DNA from: Dyadobacter endophyticus
GTDB lineage: Bacteria > Bacteroidota > Bacteroidia > Cytophagales > Spirosomataceae
DNA: 64,000 bases
Assembly (NCBI RefSeq): GCF_014641595.1
Contig: NZ_BMIA01000001.1
Location: 434,001 to 498,000, forward strand
Reading direction: 5' to 3'
This document shows positions 26,826 through 36,400 of this stretch, piece after piece (the first letter of the stretch is position 1; the number at the start of each line of letters is the position of its first letter). The notes beneath the pieces were generated by a model that was not told the DNA's origin, searched no databases, and saw nothing but the letters and a program-made list of their open reading frames with translations. The translations under genes and the position numbers were made by a program.

Positions 26826-27397
26826 TGGAAACCCTCACAATGGAAAAAAACTATCCTGTTACGATCGACAATGGCCACGGTGAGCGGCTGACTTTTCTCG
26901 GTCGGGAGCTACGCGACGGCGTCGAGTACGTCCAGGTCGAAAACCAGGTAAGTCCCGGCGCAGGCCCACCCATGCACGTGCATCACCAGCAGCACGAGAG
27001 CCTTCATATTCTGGAAGGCAAGATGGGCATCGAAGTCCTCGGCAAGCAACCCTATTTCGTGCACAAAGGAGAATCTGCGACTTTTGAGCCGGGCATCGCG
27101 CACCGTTTCTGGAACGCGGGTGATACGGTGCTTCACTGCAAAGGTGAAATCTGGCCGCCGCATAATATCGAGTATTTCCTGGGAGAAATCTACCGCTCGT
27201 CGCGCGAAAACGGCCATGGTCGCCCCGGCGCATTCGACTCCGCGTTTCTGTTAAAGAAATACCACACCGAGTTCGATATGCTGGGCATTCCTGCGTTTGT
27301 GAAAAAGGTTGTTTTCCCCGTCATATTGTTTTTGGGTAAAATGCGCGGGAAGGATAAGCCTTTTCAAAATGCGCCGGAAGCACAACCAGCTCCATGA
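26825..27397 (+). CDS. Cupin domain protein
   Basis: 190-residue protein with a complete cupin core: motif 1 with MHVHHQQHESLHILEG (ligands H51, H53, E58) and motif 2 with PGIAHRFWNAGD (H93). The C-terminal part (about 150-190) has a hydrophobic helix (IPAFVKKVVFPVILFLG), so the protein may attach to the membrane. Its ATG at 26825 overlaps the stop of the membrane protein gene, so the two are translationally coupled; a longer frame from 26732 would overlap that gene by 90 bases and is rejected. Joint control by the divergent TetR regulator is likely. The enzymatic substrate is unknown. Confidence 0.85.
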   Translation: METLTMEKNYPVTIDNGHGERLTFLGRELRDGVEYVQVENQVSPGAGPPMHVHHQQHESLHILEGKMGIEVLGKQPYFVHKGESATFEPGIAHRFWNAGDTVLHCKGEIWPPHNIEYFLGEIYRSSRENGHGRPGAFDSAFLLKKYHTEFDMLGIPAFVKKVVFPVILFLGKMRGKDKPFQNAPEAQPAP

Positions 27398-27496
27398 GTT
27401 GGTAAAGGTCCCAATAATCCATTCTGGAATACCGGTGCTGCTGCACCGGCTTCATGGTGGCCCAAAGTGAGCTAAACCACGACCTGCCCAAGCGAC
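27398..27496. other. Intergenic hairpin between convergent units
   Basis: About 100 bp after the cupin gene. It holds a perfect hairpin, CCGGTGC-tgct-GCACCGG (27432-27449), but without a T run on either strand, so it is not a standard intrinsic terminator. Confidence 0.3.
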
Positions 27497-27607
27497 CTAT
27501 TCCGCACTTTCCTCGAGCTGGTCTTCTTCCAAAAGCTCGGAGAACGAAGTGGGCATAGGAGCAATGGATGATTGGTAAAGCCTCTGGTCACATTCGTAAT
27601 CACTCAT
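27497..27607 (-). CDS. Possible 36-residue acidic peptide downstream of fucosidase gene
   Basis: An ATG-started frame on the minus strand encodes MSDYECDQRLYQSSIAPMPT, then SFSELLEEDQLEESAE and a stop. It is acidic with an amphipathic C-terminal segment and has no TM segment. The start is 22 bases after the alpha-L-fucosidase stop on the same strand, so it may be the second gene of that operon. No homology can be claimed; it could be chance. Confidence 0.35.
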   Translation of the reverse strand: MSDYECDQRLYQSSIAPMPTSFSELLEEDQLEESAE

Positions 27608-27629
27608 GTTCCTCTATTTAGAGATCGCA

Positions 27630-28982
27630 CTATTGCGCCCCATCAATCCCCGATTTCGAAGTCTTTTTCTCTTCCGGTGCCTTAAACTTCGCATTCGAAA
27701 TCTTCAAAACCACCGCATTAGGCCAGGTTCGGTTGGTATAAAACCGCTGCCCGTTCACCGCGCTCACAGCCAGCCCAAGAGGCGTAGCGACAGACCGTAT
27801 CGAAGCATCAAAATTGTTCACGTACTCCACCAGCTCGCTGCCGTAACCCAGTACCTCGACTTTGGTGGCGGCAGTGCCTTCGATTATCGGGAACAGGAAT
27901 TCTCGGCGTTGACCGTATTTCCATTCGTCGTCGCGCTTCTTGGCGATAAAGGCGTAAATGGTTCTTTCGTCGTTGGACTGCGTGAACCAGATGTCCTTGT
28001 CGCGGATGACGGGGAATGGTTTGACGGCGTATATGGATTCTCCGTTCGCGAAGTTCCAGAGGGCGATTTCGCGGAGGAGGGCTTCCTGCTCGATCTGGAT
28101 CTCGCCATTCGGTTTCGGGCCGACGTTCAAGAGGAAATTGCCGCCCTTGGCGCGGATCTCGATGAGCATGTTGATGATCTCGGTGCCCGATTTGTGCGGG
28201 TCGTTGGTGGGTTTGTATTGCCAGTCGGTACCCATCGTGTAGCAGGCTTCCCACGGGCGCGGTGAGGCTTTGTCGGGGATGTTCTGTTCGGGCGTGTTCA
28301 TGGCGTCGCGCGTGATCACGAGCTCGGGCTGCAGGCTCCACGCGTACTCGCGCAGGCCGTCGCCGGGACCGTCGAAGAACATAATGTCGATTTTGCCGTA
28401 ATTGGTAAGCAATTCCTTGATCTGCGCCTTGTCGTATTCCATCAGTTTGGGATTGTTCATCGGGAACTGGCGCTTATCCTGCAAGCGGCCGAGCGGGATA
28501 CCGTTCTGGTGGAAAAACAGGAAATCTTCCGGCGAAAAATACAGTCCGATGGCAATGCCCTGCTTGCGGAATGCGTCGATGATCTCCTTCGTCACGTCCC
28601 GTTTGAAAGGTGTATTCATCACATTGAAAGTCGTCGTTTTGGTATCGAACATGCAGAAACCGGCGTGGTGCTTGGTTGTGAAAACGACATATTTCATTCC
28701 GGCAAGCCGCGCCATCGTGGCCCATTCGTCGGGATCGAACTTTTTGGGGTTGAAGAACGTCGGCAGCTCCTTCATGTACCGGTTCACATAATCGTCCGAA
28801 GCCCCGGCGAGCGAATGGCTGATCACCGTCCCGAGCGACACATCCACATTCCAGTGAATGAACATCCCGAAACCCAGGTCCTGGAACCATTTGACGCGGT
28901 CGGGTTTGTTGGCGGTTTGCTGGGCGTGGGTGGCGGTGGCGAGGCTGAGGAGTAGTAGGAGTGATAAGAGTCTGGTGCGCAT
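27630..28982 (-). CDS. Secreted GH29 alpha-L-fucosidase
   Basis: 450-residue exported glycoside hydrolase releasing alpha-linked L-fucose by a retaining mechanism. Signal peptide MRTRLLSLLLLLSLATATHA. The (beta/alpha)8 domain shows GMFIHWNVDVS, AGMKYVVFTTKHHAGFCMFD, the nucleophile segment IDIMFFDG with D204, and WEACYTMG with E245 as a possible acid/base. The GNFLLNVGPKPNGEI segment closes the catalytic domain, and a C-terminal beta domain follows. FFDG at the nucleophile differs from the more usual LWND or IWFD. The gene is divergent from a secreted unknown at 29108. The nearest transporter locus (31.5-38.5 kb) is 2.5 kb away on the other strand, so a link is only possible. Confidence 0.92.
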   Translation of the reverse strand: MRTRLLSLLLLLSLATATHAQQTANKPDRVKWFQDLGFGMFIHWNVDVSLGTVISHSLAGASDDYVNRYMKELPTFFNPKKFDPDEWATMARLAGMKYVVFTTKHHAGFCMFDTKTTTFNVMNTPFKRDVTKEIIDAFRKQGIAIGLYFSPEDFLFFHQNGIPLGRLQDKRQFPMNNPKLMEYDKAQIKELLTNYGKIDIMFFDGPGDGLREYAWSLQPELVITRDAMNTPEQNIPDKASPRPWEACYTMGTDWQYKPTNDPHKSGTEIINMLIEIRAKGGNFLLNVGPKPNGEIQIEQEALLREIALWNFANGESIYAVKPFPVIRDKDIWFTQSNDERTIYAFIAKKRDDEWKYGQRREFLFPIIEGTAATKVEVLGYGSELVEYVNNFDASIRSVATPLGLAVSAVNGQRFYTNRTWPNAVVLKISNAKFKAPEEKKTSKSGIDGAQ

Positions 28983-29107
28983 TGTTTGAAAAGGTCTTTT
29001 TGGAAAGACTGGATTTGGCGCTTACGATACTCTGTTTTGGGCGAGTTTTTGAAAATAGTTTCAGGCCCATTGGTTATATTAGGGTTTTCGAAAACACTTC
29101 ATCATGC

Positions 29108-29734
29108 ATGAAAATCTTCAAATTGACATGGCTGTTTATCTTTGCGACCGTGACAGTTGCGGCAGCGCAGAGCGGTGAAATTTACCGGCTCACATTCAGC
29201 GATCCGACTAACTTTGACATTATGAATAGTCTGTCGCACAAACAGCCGAAGACCATCCTCATTTCAAATACAACGAACAGATGGGATTACACCGTTTTCT
29301 GGAATGGGTTTGTAGGTGGCGAAACGCAGGACCAGATTGATACAGAAACGAAGACAAGTCGCCATGAATCCTATGATCCGGAATACCTTTTTCGTGATCC
29401 GCAAATGTTGAAAGCCATTAGTGGTACCGAGCGCAAATCGCTTCGAAAACGAACTTTGAAGCCTACGACAGCCAAGAAAATAGTCTTAAAAGGGACCAAC
29501 TACCGCACGATAGCCTCAATCAAACATGTAAAGGGCTTTTGTGTGTCCACCACCGAACCTATTTTTACTTCTGATGGACGCTATGCGTTTATTGATGTTG
29601 CAATCTATTTTGGTGGCCATTACCAAATCGACGGCGCGTGGTACGGGGACTTTGGCTCGGTCACGATCGTATACGCAAAGCAACCGAACGGTAAATGGAA
29701 GAAGTTTAAGAAGTTTGATCATCTGATTTTGTAG
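29108..29734 (+). CDS. Secreted protein of unknown function, 208 residues
   Basis: Signal peptide MKIFKLTWLFIFATVTVAAA is followed by a basic, strand-rich protein without a domain I recognise. Noticeable parts: Lys/Arg-rich centre (TERKSLRKRTLKPTTAKKIV), an IYFGGHYQIDGAWYGDFGSV strand-turn-strand region and a Lys-rich end (NGKWKKFKKFDHLIL). The last part suggests a cystatin-like or NTF2-like sheet, which is a weak guess. I chose ATG 29108; the frame is open for 49 codons upstream but the signal peptide fixes the start. The small gene at 29757 follows after 22 bases. Confidence 0.7.
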   Translation: MKIFKLTWLFIFATVTVAAAQSGEIYRLTFSDPTNFDIMNSLSHKQPKTILISNTTNRWDYTVFWNGFVGGETQDQIDTETKTSRHESYDPEYLFRDPQMLKAISGTERKSLRKRTLKPTTAKKIVLKGTNYRTIASIKHVKGFCVSTTEPIFTSDGRYAFIDVAIYFGGHYQIDGAWYGDFGSVTIVYAKQPNGKWKKFKKFDHLIL

Positions 29735-29756
29735 ATCAATCTTGATACATAAGCTT

Positions 29757-29954
29757 ATGACAAGAAAAATTGCCATGGTTAAACGCGTCGTTGACATGAA
29801 AACGCATTGCCAGCCAAGCGACGACCTGGAATATTGGCTCAGTAAAACACCACAGGAAAGATTGGCGGCAGTTACCTTTCTAGTGAATCAAATGTTAAAG
29901 CCTGGCGAACGAATGGACAAAACTGTGTTTATTCGTAGAAAATTAAAAGAATAA
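29757..29954 (+). CDS. Small antitoxin-like protein (YWLSKTPxER type)
   Basis: 65 residues from ATG 29757 (ATG 29742 and 29772 are alternatives). Its core, LEYWLSKTPQERLAAVTFLV, matches a family of small Bacteroidota proteins that usually sit before a nucleotidyltransferase-like gene and are thought to be antitoxins or partner subunits. I know this pattern from recall, and the usual partner is not here: the next gene, 3 bases after this stop, encodes a 2H phosphoesterase-like protein. The C-terminal MDKTVFIRRKLKE is basic, as in nucleic-acid-contacting tails. Cytoplasmic. Confidence 0.7.
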   Translation: MTRKIAMVKRVVDMKTHCQPSDDLEYWLSKTPQERLAAVTFLVNQMLKPGERMDKTVFIRRKLKE

Positions 29955-29957
29955 GTC

Positions 29958-30557
29958 ATGTCTGGCATTTGCTCATACTCCCTGGCGATCATGCCCCCGT
30001 CAACAATTGCCGAAGACGTCCGCGGCTTTAAACAAGACTACCGCAACGCCATCGGTAAATCCTACGGCAGCGCTAATGCCGATGGCCACATTTCGCTGGA
30101 CGGCTTCGATGCGGCAGAGGCGGATTACCCACTGATCCTCGCCGAATACACGCGCCTTGTGTCCCCATTAACCGCGTTTCAGCTCAACTTCTCCGGCTTC
30201 GCCGATTTCGACCGCGCCAACTTCTCCGCATTCTACATCAAACTCACAGAAGCATCATGCGACGCCATTCGCGAGCGCACGCAGGCGATCATGAAGGCTT
30301 TTGACAAGAAGTTCAAAAAGCAGTACATGCAGAAATGGGCCGACGAGTCGAAGAACCCGCACATGTCCATCGGGCGCAGGCTTACGCGGGAGTGGATTGC
30401 ATTGGGCTATACCATTTTCATGGAATATGAGGCTGGGTTTCTGTGCAACTCGTTCGCGATCCGGAAGTATAATGAGAAGCGTCGGCAGTATGAGGTGATT
30501 GATACTGTTCCGTTGCTGGGGCAGAATGCATCGGGCGGGCAGATTACTTTGTTCTAG
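29958..30557 (+). CDS. 2H phosphoesterase/2'-5' RNA ligase-like protein
   Basis: 199 residues. The two signature HxS motifs of the 2H superfamily are present, H44-I-S46 (GHISLDGF) and H135-M-S137 (NPHMSIGR), with an N-terminal strand (SYSLAIMPP) and the expected spacing of about 90 residues. Members hydrolyse 2',3'-cyclic phosphates or join or open 2'-5' RNA linkages. The substrate is unknown. The long helix between the motifs (DAIRERTQAIMKAFDKKFKK) is unusually basic and could bind RNA. Three bases separate it from the upstream small antitoxin-like gene, so the pair is almost surely co-translated. A REP-like hairpin cluster follows. Confidence 0.82.
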   Translation: MSGICSYSLAIMPPSTIAEDVRGFKQDYRNAIGKSYGSANADGHISLDGFDAAEADYPLILAEYTRLVSPLTAFQLNFSGFADFDRANFSAFYIKLTEASCDAIRERTQAIMKAFDKKFKKQYMQKWADESKNPHMSIGRRLTREWIALGYTIFMEYEAGFLCNSFAIRKYNEKRRQYEVIDTVPLLGQNASGGQITLF

Positions 30558-30613
30558 TCTGGAATACTGATTTCCGCATTCTGCCAATGTGCAGCGCACC
30601 GCCAAATACTTAA

Positions 30614-30740
30614 TCACAGGCTTCAGCCTGTGGACCAAGCCAATGCAAATGCCGGCTTTAGCCAAAGCTGCTCCTTTTATCTTTGGCTAAAGCCGGAATG
30701 CTGATGTGAGTGGCTAACCCTGGGCTGAAGCCGCAGGGTT
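30614..30740. repeat. REP-like cluster of three hairpins with GGCTNNAGCC core
   Basis: Three hairpins in 127 bp: CACAGGCT/AGCCTGTG (30615-30632); a perfect 16-bp stem CCGGCTTTAGCCAAAG (30652-30667) with its complement at 30681-30696 over a 13-base loop; and AACCCTG...CAGGGTT enclosing GGCT-ga-AGCC (30716-30740). The palindromic core GGCTNNAGCC appears four times. I found no other copy in the window. The form fits REP/BIME elements mobilised by RAYT transposases, none of which is encoded here. Confidence 0.6.
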
Positions 30741-30822
30741 GGTGGCCAGTCTTCATGGCGTAAGTATACGAAAAGTACAATCTGCCTCTGTTTCAGTGAT
30801 TCGCAAATAATCCTAAAAAACA

Positions 30823-31323
30823 ATGCTCCAACACTACACCCTCAACGAATTCTACGCCGATGCGCTTTCGCACCGCCTTGCCCTAGCGAAAAAATGGTGG
30901 GACAGGATACTCTTTTTCACATTTGCCGCCGTGTTTATAACAGCTTGGCTGGGCTTGTTTTTGAGAAAGGAGCAAACCGGTGCGCTAATGGATCGCTATG
31001 GTGGGATATTTACCCAATGGATTTTTGAAGAGCCCTATTCCCAGCAGCGTATGATCGGTATTTTCGGGTTCGCATTCCTGGCTAACGTAGCGCCGACACT
31101 TGTGTTTTTCGTGCGGAAGAACTGGATTTTTCCCAAGGCTTCCATGAATTTGCGTGGATATGCGACCGTTCAATCCAAAAAAGAGATAAGGCTGCCGCGG
31201 AGCCGCGGCGCAACTAAAACCCCGAAGGCATTTTATGTATACGTCGGACATCCCGTGAGCGGGAAAGTAGTGCCGGTGGAAATCCACGAGGGTTGGTATA
31301 ACACATTGAATGCCGGAAATTAG
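30823..31323 (+). CDS. Hypothetical membrane protein, two TM segments
   Basis: 166 residues. TM segments at about 28-48 (ILFFTFAAVFITAWLGLFL) and 78-98 (IGIFGFAFLANVAPTLVFFV). The C-terminal soluble part (about 100-166) is basic (KKEIRLPRSRGATKTPKAFY) and ends in a strand-rich stretch, so it probably lies in the cytoplasm. I do not recognise a family. It stands alone after the REP-like cluster. Confidence 0.65.
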   Translation: MLQHYTLNEFYADALSHRLALAKKWWDRILFFTFAAVFITAWLGLFLRKEQTGALMDRYGGIFTQWIFEEPYSQQRMIGIFGFAFLANVAPTLVFFVRKNWIFPKASMNLRGYATVQSKKEIRLPRSRGATKTPKAFYVYVGHPVSGKVVPVEIHEGWYNTLNAGN

Positions 31324-31515
31324 GTGAATACATACTACCATCCCAGTAGCGATAATGTCATGTATCTGGTTAATAATCAGCACCCGGTCGCCTCAAACTG
31401 ACTAATATATAACCATTCCTGACTTGATTTTGATAAAATTTCCGGGAACATTGTCGGGTGGTTCAGAGAATTACTCGTCTATGCCAGTTAATAAACAACT
31501 GCGTATTTTTAAGTT

Positions 31516-32106
31516 TTGGGGAACTTCGAGAGAATAATTGACGACAGCGAGCTTTGGCTGGATTACCGCAACGGTGACAATGAGGCGCTGGGCCTGCTCG
31601 CCGACCGTTATTATGGTGCGTTGCGGCGTTATGGCATGAAGTTTCTCGTCGACGAAAGTATTGTCGAAGATTGCATTCAAGACCTCTTCCTGGACCTCTG
31701 GCAGAACCGTGAGCGGATCAGTCAAACGCCGTCGGTTAAGTTTTACCTATTCAAAGCCATTCGGCACAGCATTCTGGGGCATATGCGTTACCAACAGCGA
31801 TTCGCCAACGAGGAGTCGCAGGATTGGGACAGTGCTATGCCCGAAAACTTCAATGCGGAATCGCTGCTGATCGAGCAGGAGACTTTGAATAGCCTTGTAG
31901 CGCAAATGCATGCACAAATGGAGGCTTTGCCCAAGCGCGAGCGGGAGGCGCTGTTCCTGCGCTACTACGAGAATATGAGCGTGGCGGATATTTCCGGTGT
32001 GATGGGAGTCAATAGGCAGTCAGTTTCTAATTTTCTTCAAAAGGGCATCACCCGCATTCGTGCAAAGTGGTTTGTAACAACGGTATTTAACCTGTGCTTC
32101 TTTTAA
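31516..32106 (+). CDS. ECF-type RNA polymerase sigma factor
   Basis: 196-residue sigma-70 family ECF protein. Sigma2 region at about 18-90 (AIRHSILGHMRYQ; EDCIQDLFLDLWQN), sigma4 region at about 130-185 with LPKREREALFLRYYENMSVA and the HTH GVMGVNRQSVSNFLQKGITR. The upstream in-frame stop at 31510 leaves TTG 31516 as the only near start. Together with the FecR gene after it and the STN-domain receptor downstream it forms the classical cell-surface signalling cascade: substrate at the receptor frees the sigma factor to transcribe the operon. Confidence 0.93.
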   Translation: MGNFERIIDDSELWLDYRNGDNEALGLLADRYYGALRRYGMKFLVDESIVEDCIQDLFLDLWQNRERISQTPSVKFYLFKAIRHSILGHMRYQQRFANEESQDWDSAMPENFNAESLLIEQETLNSLVAQMHAQMEALPKREREALFLRYYENMSVADISGVMGVNRQSVSNFLQKGITRIRAKWFVTTVFNLCFF

Positions 32107-32179
32107 TTTTTTTCTTCATCCGAGGGTATATCGGTTCTTGTCATTCATAATATCATAGAAATCATTTGAAAAATGAAGA

Positions 32180-33286
32180 ATGGACAGGCCAGACTACGAT
32201 TTGAATACTCCCGAAGACTTTCTGCAAAATGACCGCTTCCGTCATTGGATAAAGCATCGGTTATCACAAGACAGGACTTTTTGGGAAGAATTTTTAATGC
32301 AGTACCCCGAAAAACGTCCCGCCTATGAAAGGGCTGTGGCGATGCTGCTGGTAATCTTTGGAAAGGAGCAGGCTGAGACAGGCGCCCTCAGCGATGGTGC
32401 AGGGAAGGTTCGTGAAATGCTGAATGCGGCGACCGACTGCGACGAGGCCGACCGCTCCGAGCTCGGCCGTGATGAGCCATTACCACTGTGGCGCTGGCTG
32501 CGTTGGTCCGCGGCTGCGGTGTTGGTGATCGGCTTGGGGTTCTGGTGGAGCAAGACAGGGCGTGAGGCCGCACTTGGCGATAAGGGTGTTGCTGGCATTA
32601 GCAAGCGCGAGAATGGCAAGTGGGTTATCCATGAAAACGAGTCGCAGGCTATTATGCTGGTGAACCTGCCCGACGGCTCCTCAGTATTGCTCAGTAAAGG
32701 AAGCAGCATTCGTTTTGGAAAGGAAATGAATGAGTCCGAACGCAATGTATTCCTTGACGGCGAGGGCTTTTTTGAAGTAGTCAAGAATCCTGCGAAACCA
32801 TTTCTCGTGCATACCGACAAGCTCACGACGCGTGTATTGGGTACGAGCTTTCGCGTAAGATCTTTTCCGGGCCAGGCGGAGGCCGAAGTAGCTGTCAAAA
32901 CAGGCAAGGTAGCCGTGATCGCGGATGACGACCGTACCGCAGAACCGCTTATGCTTTATCCCAATCAGCGCGTAAGCCTGGTCCGCAAAAATGACAGGCT
33001 GATCAGCTCTGTTACCGGGCCGGCGCACATTGAAACAACTACTCCGATCGAGACAGAGCCATTTTATTTTCAGTTCACGCCATTATCGGAGGCTTTTAAA
33101 ACACTGGAAACGCATTATGCGGTAAAGATTCTTTTTGATGACGAAAAGATGAGGCATTGCACGGTTACCGCATCGCTGAAAGACGAACCGTTTCTGGAAA
33201 AGGTCCGTCTGATATGCCTGGCTACGGAGGCCTCATTTGTGCTCAAAGGCGATACGGTCGCCGTTTCGGGAGCCGGTTGCCCCTAA
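32180..33286 (+). CDS. FecR-type anti-sigma factor
   Basis: 368-residue inner-membrane regulator. N-terminal cytoplasmic sigma-binding part (1-105, with FRHWIKHRLSQDRTFWEEFL), one TM segment at 107-123 (WLRWSAAAVLVIGLGFWW), periplasmic FecR domain (about 150-245: VNLPDGSSVLLSKGSSIRF, FLDGEGFFEVVKNPAKPF, TRVLGTSFRV) and a C-terminal DUF4974-like part (about 295-365, PLSEAFKTLETHYAVKILFD). It should bind the ECF sigma factor encoded 73 bases upstream and receive the signal from the STN domain of the SusC receptor encoded 166 bases downstream. Confidence 0.94.
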   Translation: MDRPDYDLNTPEDFLQNDRFRHWIKHRLSQDRTFWEEFLMQYPEKRPAYERAVAMLLVIFGKEQAETGALSDGAGKVREMLNAATDCDEADRSELGRDEPLPLWRWLRWSAAAVLVIGLGFWWSKTGREAALGDKGVAGISKRENGKWVIHENESQAIMLVNLPDGSSVLLSKGSSIRFGKEMNESERNVFLDGEGFFEVVKNPAKPFLVHTDKLTTRVLGTSFRVRSFPGQAEAEVAVKTGKVAVIADDDRTAEPLMLYPNQRVSLVRKNDRLISSVTGPAHIETTTPIETEPFYFQFTPLSEAFKTLETHYAVKILFDDEKMRHCTVTASLKDEPFLEKVRLICLATEASFVLKGDTVAVSGAGCP

Positions 33287-33452
33287 TGCCCGCTGGCCGG
33301 GTGCCTATAAAATTCTCACCTAACTTTTGTTTTATGCAAAAAACATCTGCGATTAATGGCTCATAGCCGAATCTGAATGCGTGCCGGGCAGATACAGTGC
33401 CGGCGACGCGCTGCTTTTCTAAACTTTAACCAATCATGAAAATTCTTTTACA

Positions 33453-36400
33453 ATGAAATTGAACGCAACAGGTTCCAAACAATCCGTGCGCAGTTTGCTG
33501 GGCATCCAGACGCTGCTCATGCTGCTGTTCATGCAGTTCAGCTGGGCCAAAAACGGTGCCGCACAGGAAATGCTCAACCAGCGAATCTCGATCTCGGTCG
33601 AAAATGAGCGGATCGAGTCAGTCATTTCGAAACTAGAAAAATCGGCTAATGTCCGTTTTCTGTACAGCCGGGAAATTATTAAATCGCAGCGTAAGATCAG
33701 CTTTGAAGCGGAGAATAAACCGCTTTCGGCAGTGCTGGAAAGCATTCTGCAACCATTGGGACTGAAATATGAGGTGTCCGGAGATAAAATTGTTCTCAAA
33801 AGACAGCCGCATACTTCCGAAGCGCAGATCGGAGAAGCAACAGCCCCTGAGGCCACCCAGGCCAATGCAGATATCAACGTTTCGGGGACAGTGACGGACA
33901 ATACCGGCACCGGCCTGCCCGGCGTGAGCATTCTCGTGAAGGGCACACAAACGGGTACCACTACGGATGCCGAGGGTAAATATAAACTCTCGGTTGCGGA
34001 TGGTAGTTCGGTGATGATATTCAGTTTCGTGGGTTATGTATCACAAGAAATCGCAGTGGGTGGGAAGAGCACGATCGATGTGCAATTGCTATCCGATGAC
34101 CGCGCGTTGGAAGAAGTGGTGGTGGTAGGTTATGGAACGCAGAAAAAGGCGAACCTAACCGGAGCAGTGTCGACAATAGACTCGAAGGTAATTGAGAACC
34201 GGCCATCGAGCAACCTCGCAACGGGTATGCAGGGTGTCACTCCCGGTTTGGTGGTTACGCGCCAAACAGGGCAGCCCGGTCGGGAAAACGTCAATATTCA
34301 GATCCGTGGTGCTACTTCGGCCAATGGTAATGTGAACCCGCTTGTGTTGCTGGATGGCGTCAGTGTGCCCATCAGCACGATGCAAACCATGAACCCTAAC
34401 GACGTTGAGAGCATCAGCGTGCTCAAAGACGCTGCTGCGGCGGCGATTTACGGTGCGCAAGCTGCCGGCGGTGTAATTTTGATTACAACAAAAAAGGGAA
34501 AATCCGGTAAAGTTACATTCGATTATCTGGGACAACAAGGTATAGACTGGTCGCTGAACGTTCCCGATCGGATGTCGCTGATGGACGAAGCTTTGTTCTC
34601 GAACCTTGCGCGACTCAACTCGGGAAGCAGCCCGGAATATAGCGATGAAGAAATGCAACGTATACGTGACAGGGTACCTTACGCGATTAATCCCGCCGAT
34701 ACTTCGTCCTATTTGTATTACAACCAGGATCCGATTGCTAACCAAATTCTGCGCAAATACACCTCCATGAGCACGCACAACATTACCGCGCGGGGCGGGA
34801 CTGAGAAGCTCAACTTTCTCATTTCAGGGGGGTACTACAACAAACAAGGCGTTTTTAAGGTGGGGCCAGACAATTATAACCGCTATAATGTGCGGATGAA
34901 TCTTGGGTCGCAGCTCACAAAACACCTGACGCTCGACAGCCGCTTGGCCTACACCAATGACAAGGCAAGAACGGCTTCGGCAGAGGTGAATGGCGGTGGT
35001 TTGATTTACCAGGTCTACCGTTTCCGGACCAGAAACCCGTTTTTTACACCTGAGGGCCGCTATAACACGGCGAACAATACTTATGCGATCCTCGAATCGG
35101 GTGGCTATAATGAGAACCGCAGAAATTACTTCGACGGGGTATTTACACTGACAGCCGCCAACTTTGTCAAAGGCCTGCAAATCCGCGCCATTGCCGGAAC
35201 GCAATACCGCCGCGGTGACCGGCAGCAGTTCAACCGCACCGTGCCGCTTTGGAGCAAATCCAAGGTTGCAAGTTATGTGAATCAAATCAACGGATACACA
35301 GTGACCAACGATGTAACCAAGAATACCAACTTGCAAGCATTAGTGAATTACGACTTTGCGGTAGGCAAAGACCATAACTTTGGCCTTTTTGCAGGTTACC
35401 AGTGGGAAGACTTCCGGACGGATACATTATCTACCGGTGCTACTAATCTGGTAAGCAACGATTTGCCTACGCTAAACCTGGGCGACGATAAAACCAAAAG
35501 CAACCGTCAGATTATCGCGACTTATGCGTTTCAGTCTGTTTTCGGAAGATTTAATTATAACTACAAAAACAAATACCTGCTGGAAGCGACGATCCGTCTG
35601 GACGAGAGCTCGAAGCTCGCGCCGGGCTTGAGAAGGAAAGTATTTCCGGCCGCATCGGTAGGATGGAATGTGCATCAGGAAGACTGGTTTGCGAGCCCCT
35701 TGCCGTTCTTCTCCGAATTTAAACTACGCGGCTCGTGGGGACGGTTAGGAGGAGCATTGGGCACAAACATCGGCTACTATGATTACCTGAGTCAGCTTAG
35801 CCGTGGCAATAACCTGGTGCTGGGCGATTCGCGGACTTCCTATATTTCGCAGGGCTCGATACCCTCTGCTGCCCTTTCCTGGGAAACGATTGAAACGACC
35901 AATGGCGGTATAGATATCGGTTTGCTGCAAAACCGGCTGCAATTCAGCGGGGATTATTATGTGAAATACAACCGGAATATGCTTACGCCGCAGCAACTGC
36001 CTGGTGTGATCGGGGTAGGAACGCCCAGAAAGAATAATGGGGAATTGAAATCGTGGGGTTGGGAAACCGAGCTCCGTTTCAGGGATAAAATTGGCAAGGA
36101 TTTCAATTACTCAGTGGCGATCAATTTCTCGGATAACAACAACAAGCTGATTAACTTCTCGGGCAGGACCGTGGTGTCGGCCGGTACCAATGGTTTGATC
36201 GAGGGTTATGCCTTGAATACCGTTTGGGGCTACCAGACTAATGGTTATTTTAACAATGCCGATGAGGTGAAACAGTGGGCATTCCAGGACAACCGTGCCG
36301 GGGCTGGTGATGTCAAATATGTTGACCTCAACGGTGACAAGCGCCTTTCGGTAGGTAAGGGAACTGTGGCCGACCATGGCGACCTTGTTTTGCTTGGTAC

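Noticed and set aside
27606..28265. 219-codon frame on the plus strand opposite the fucosidase gene
   Set aside because: Entirely antisense to the GH29 gene, whose catalytic motifs are intact; no start signal or domain supports the plus-strand frame.
30614..30740. Hairpins considered as intrinsic terminators of the 2H phosphoesterase gene
   Set aside because: None is followed by a T run, and three related hairpins in a row with one core fit a REP cluster better.
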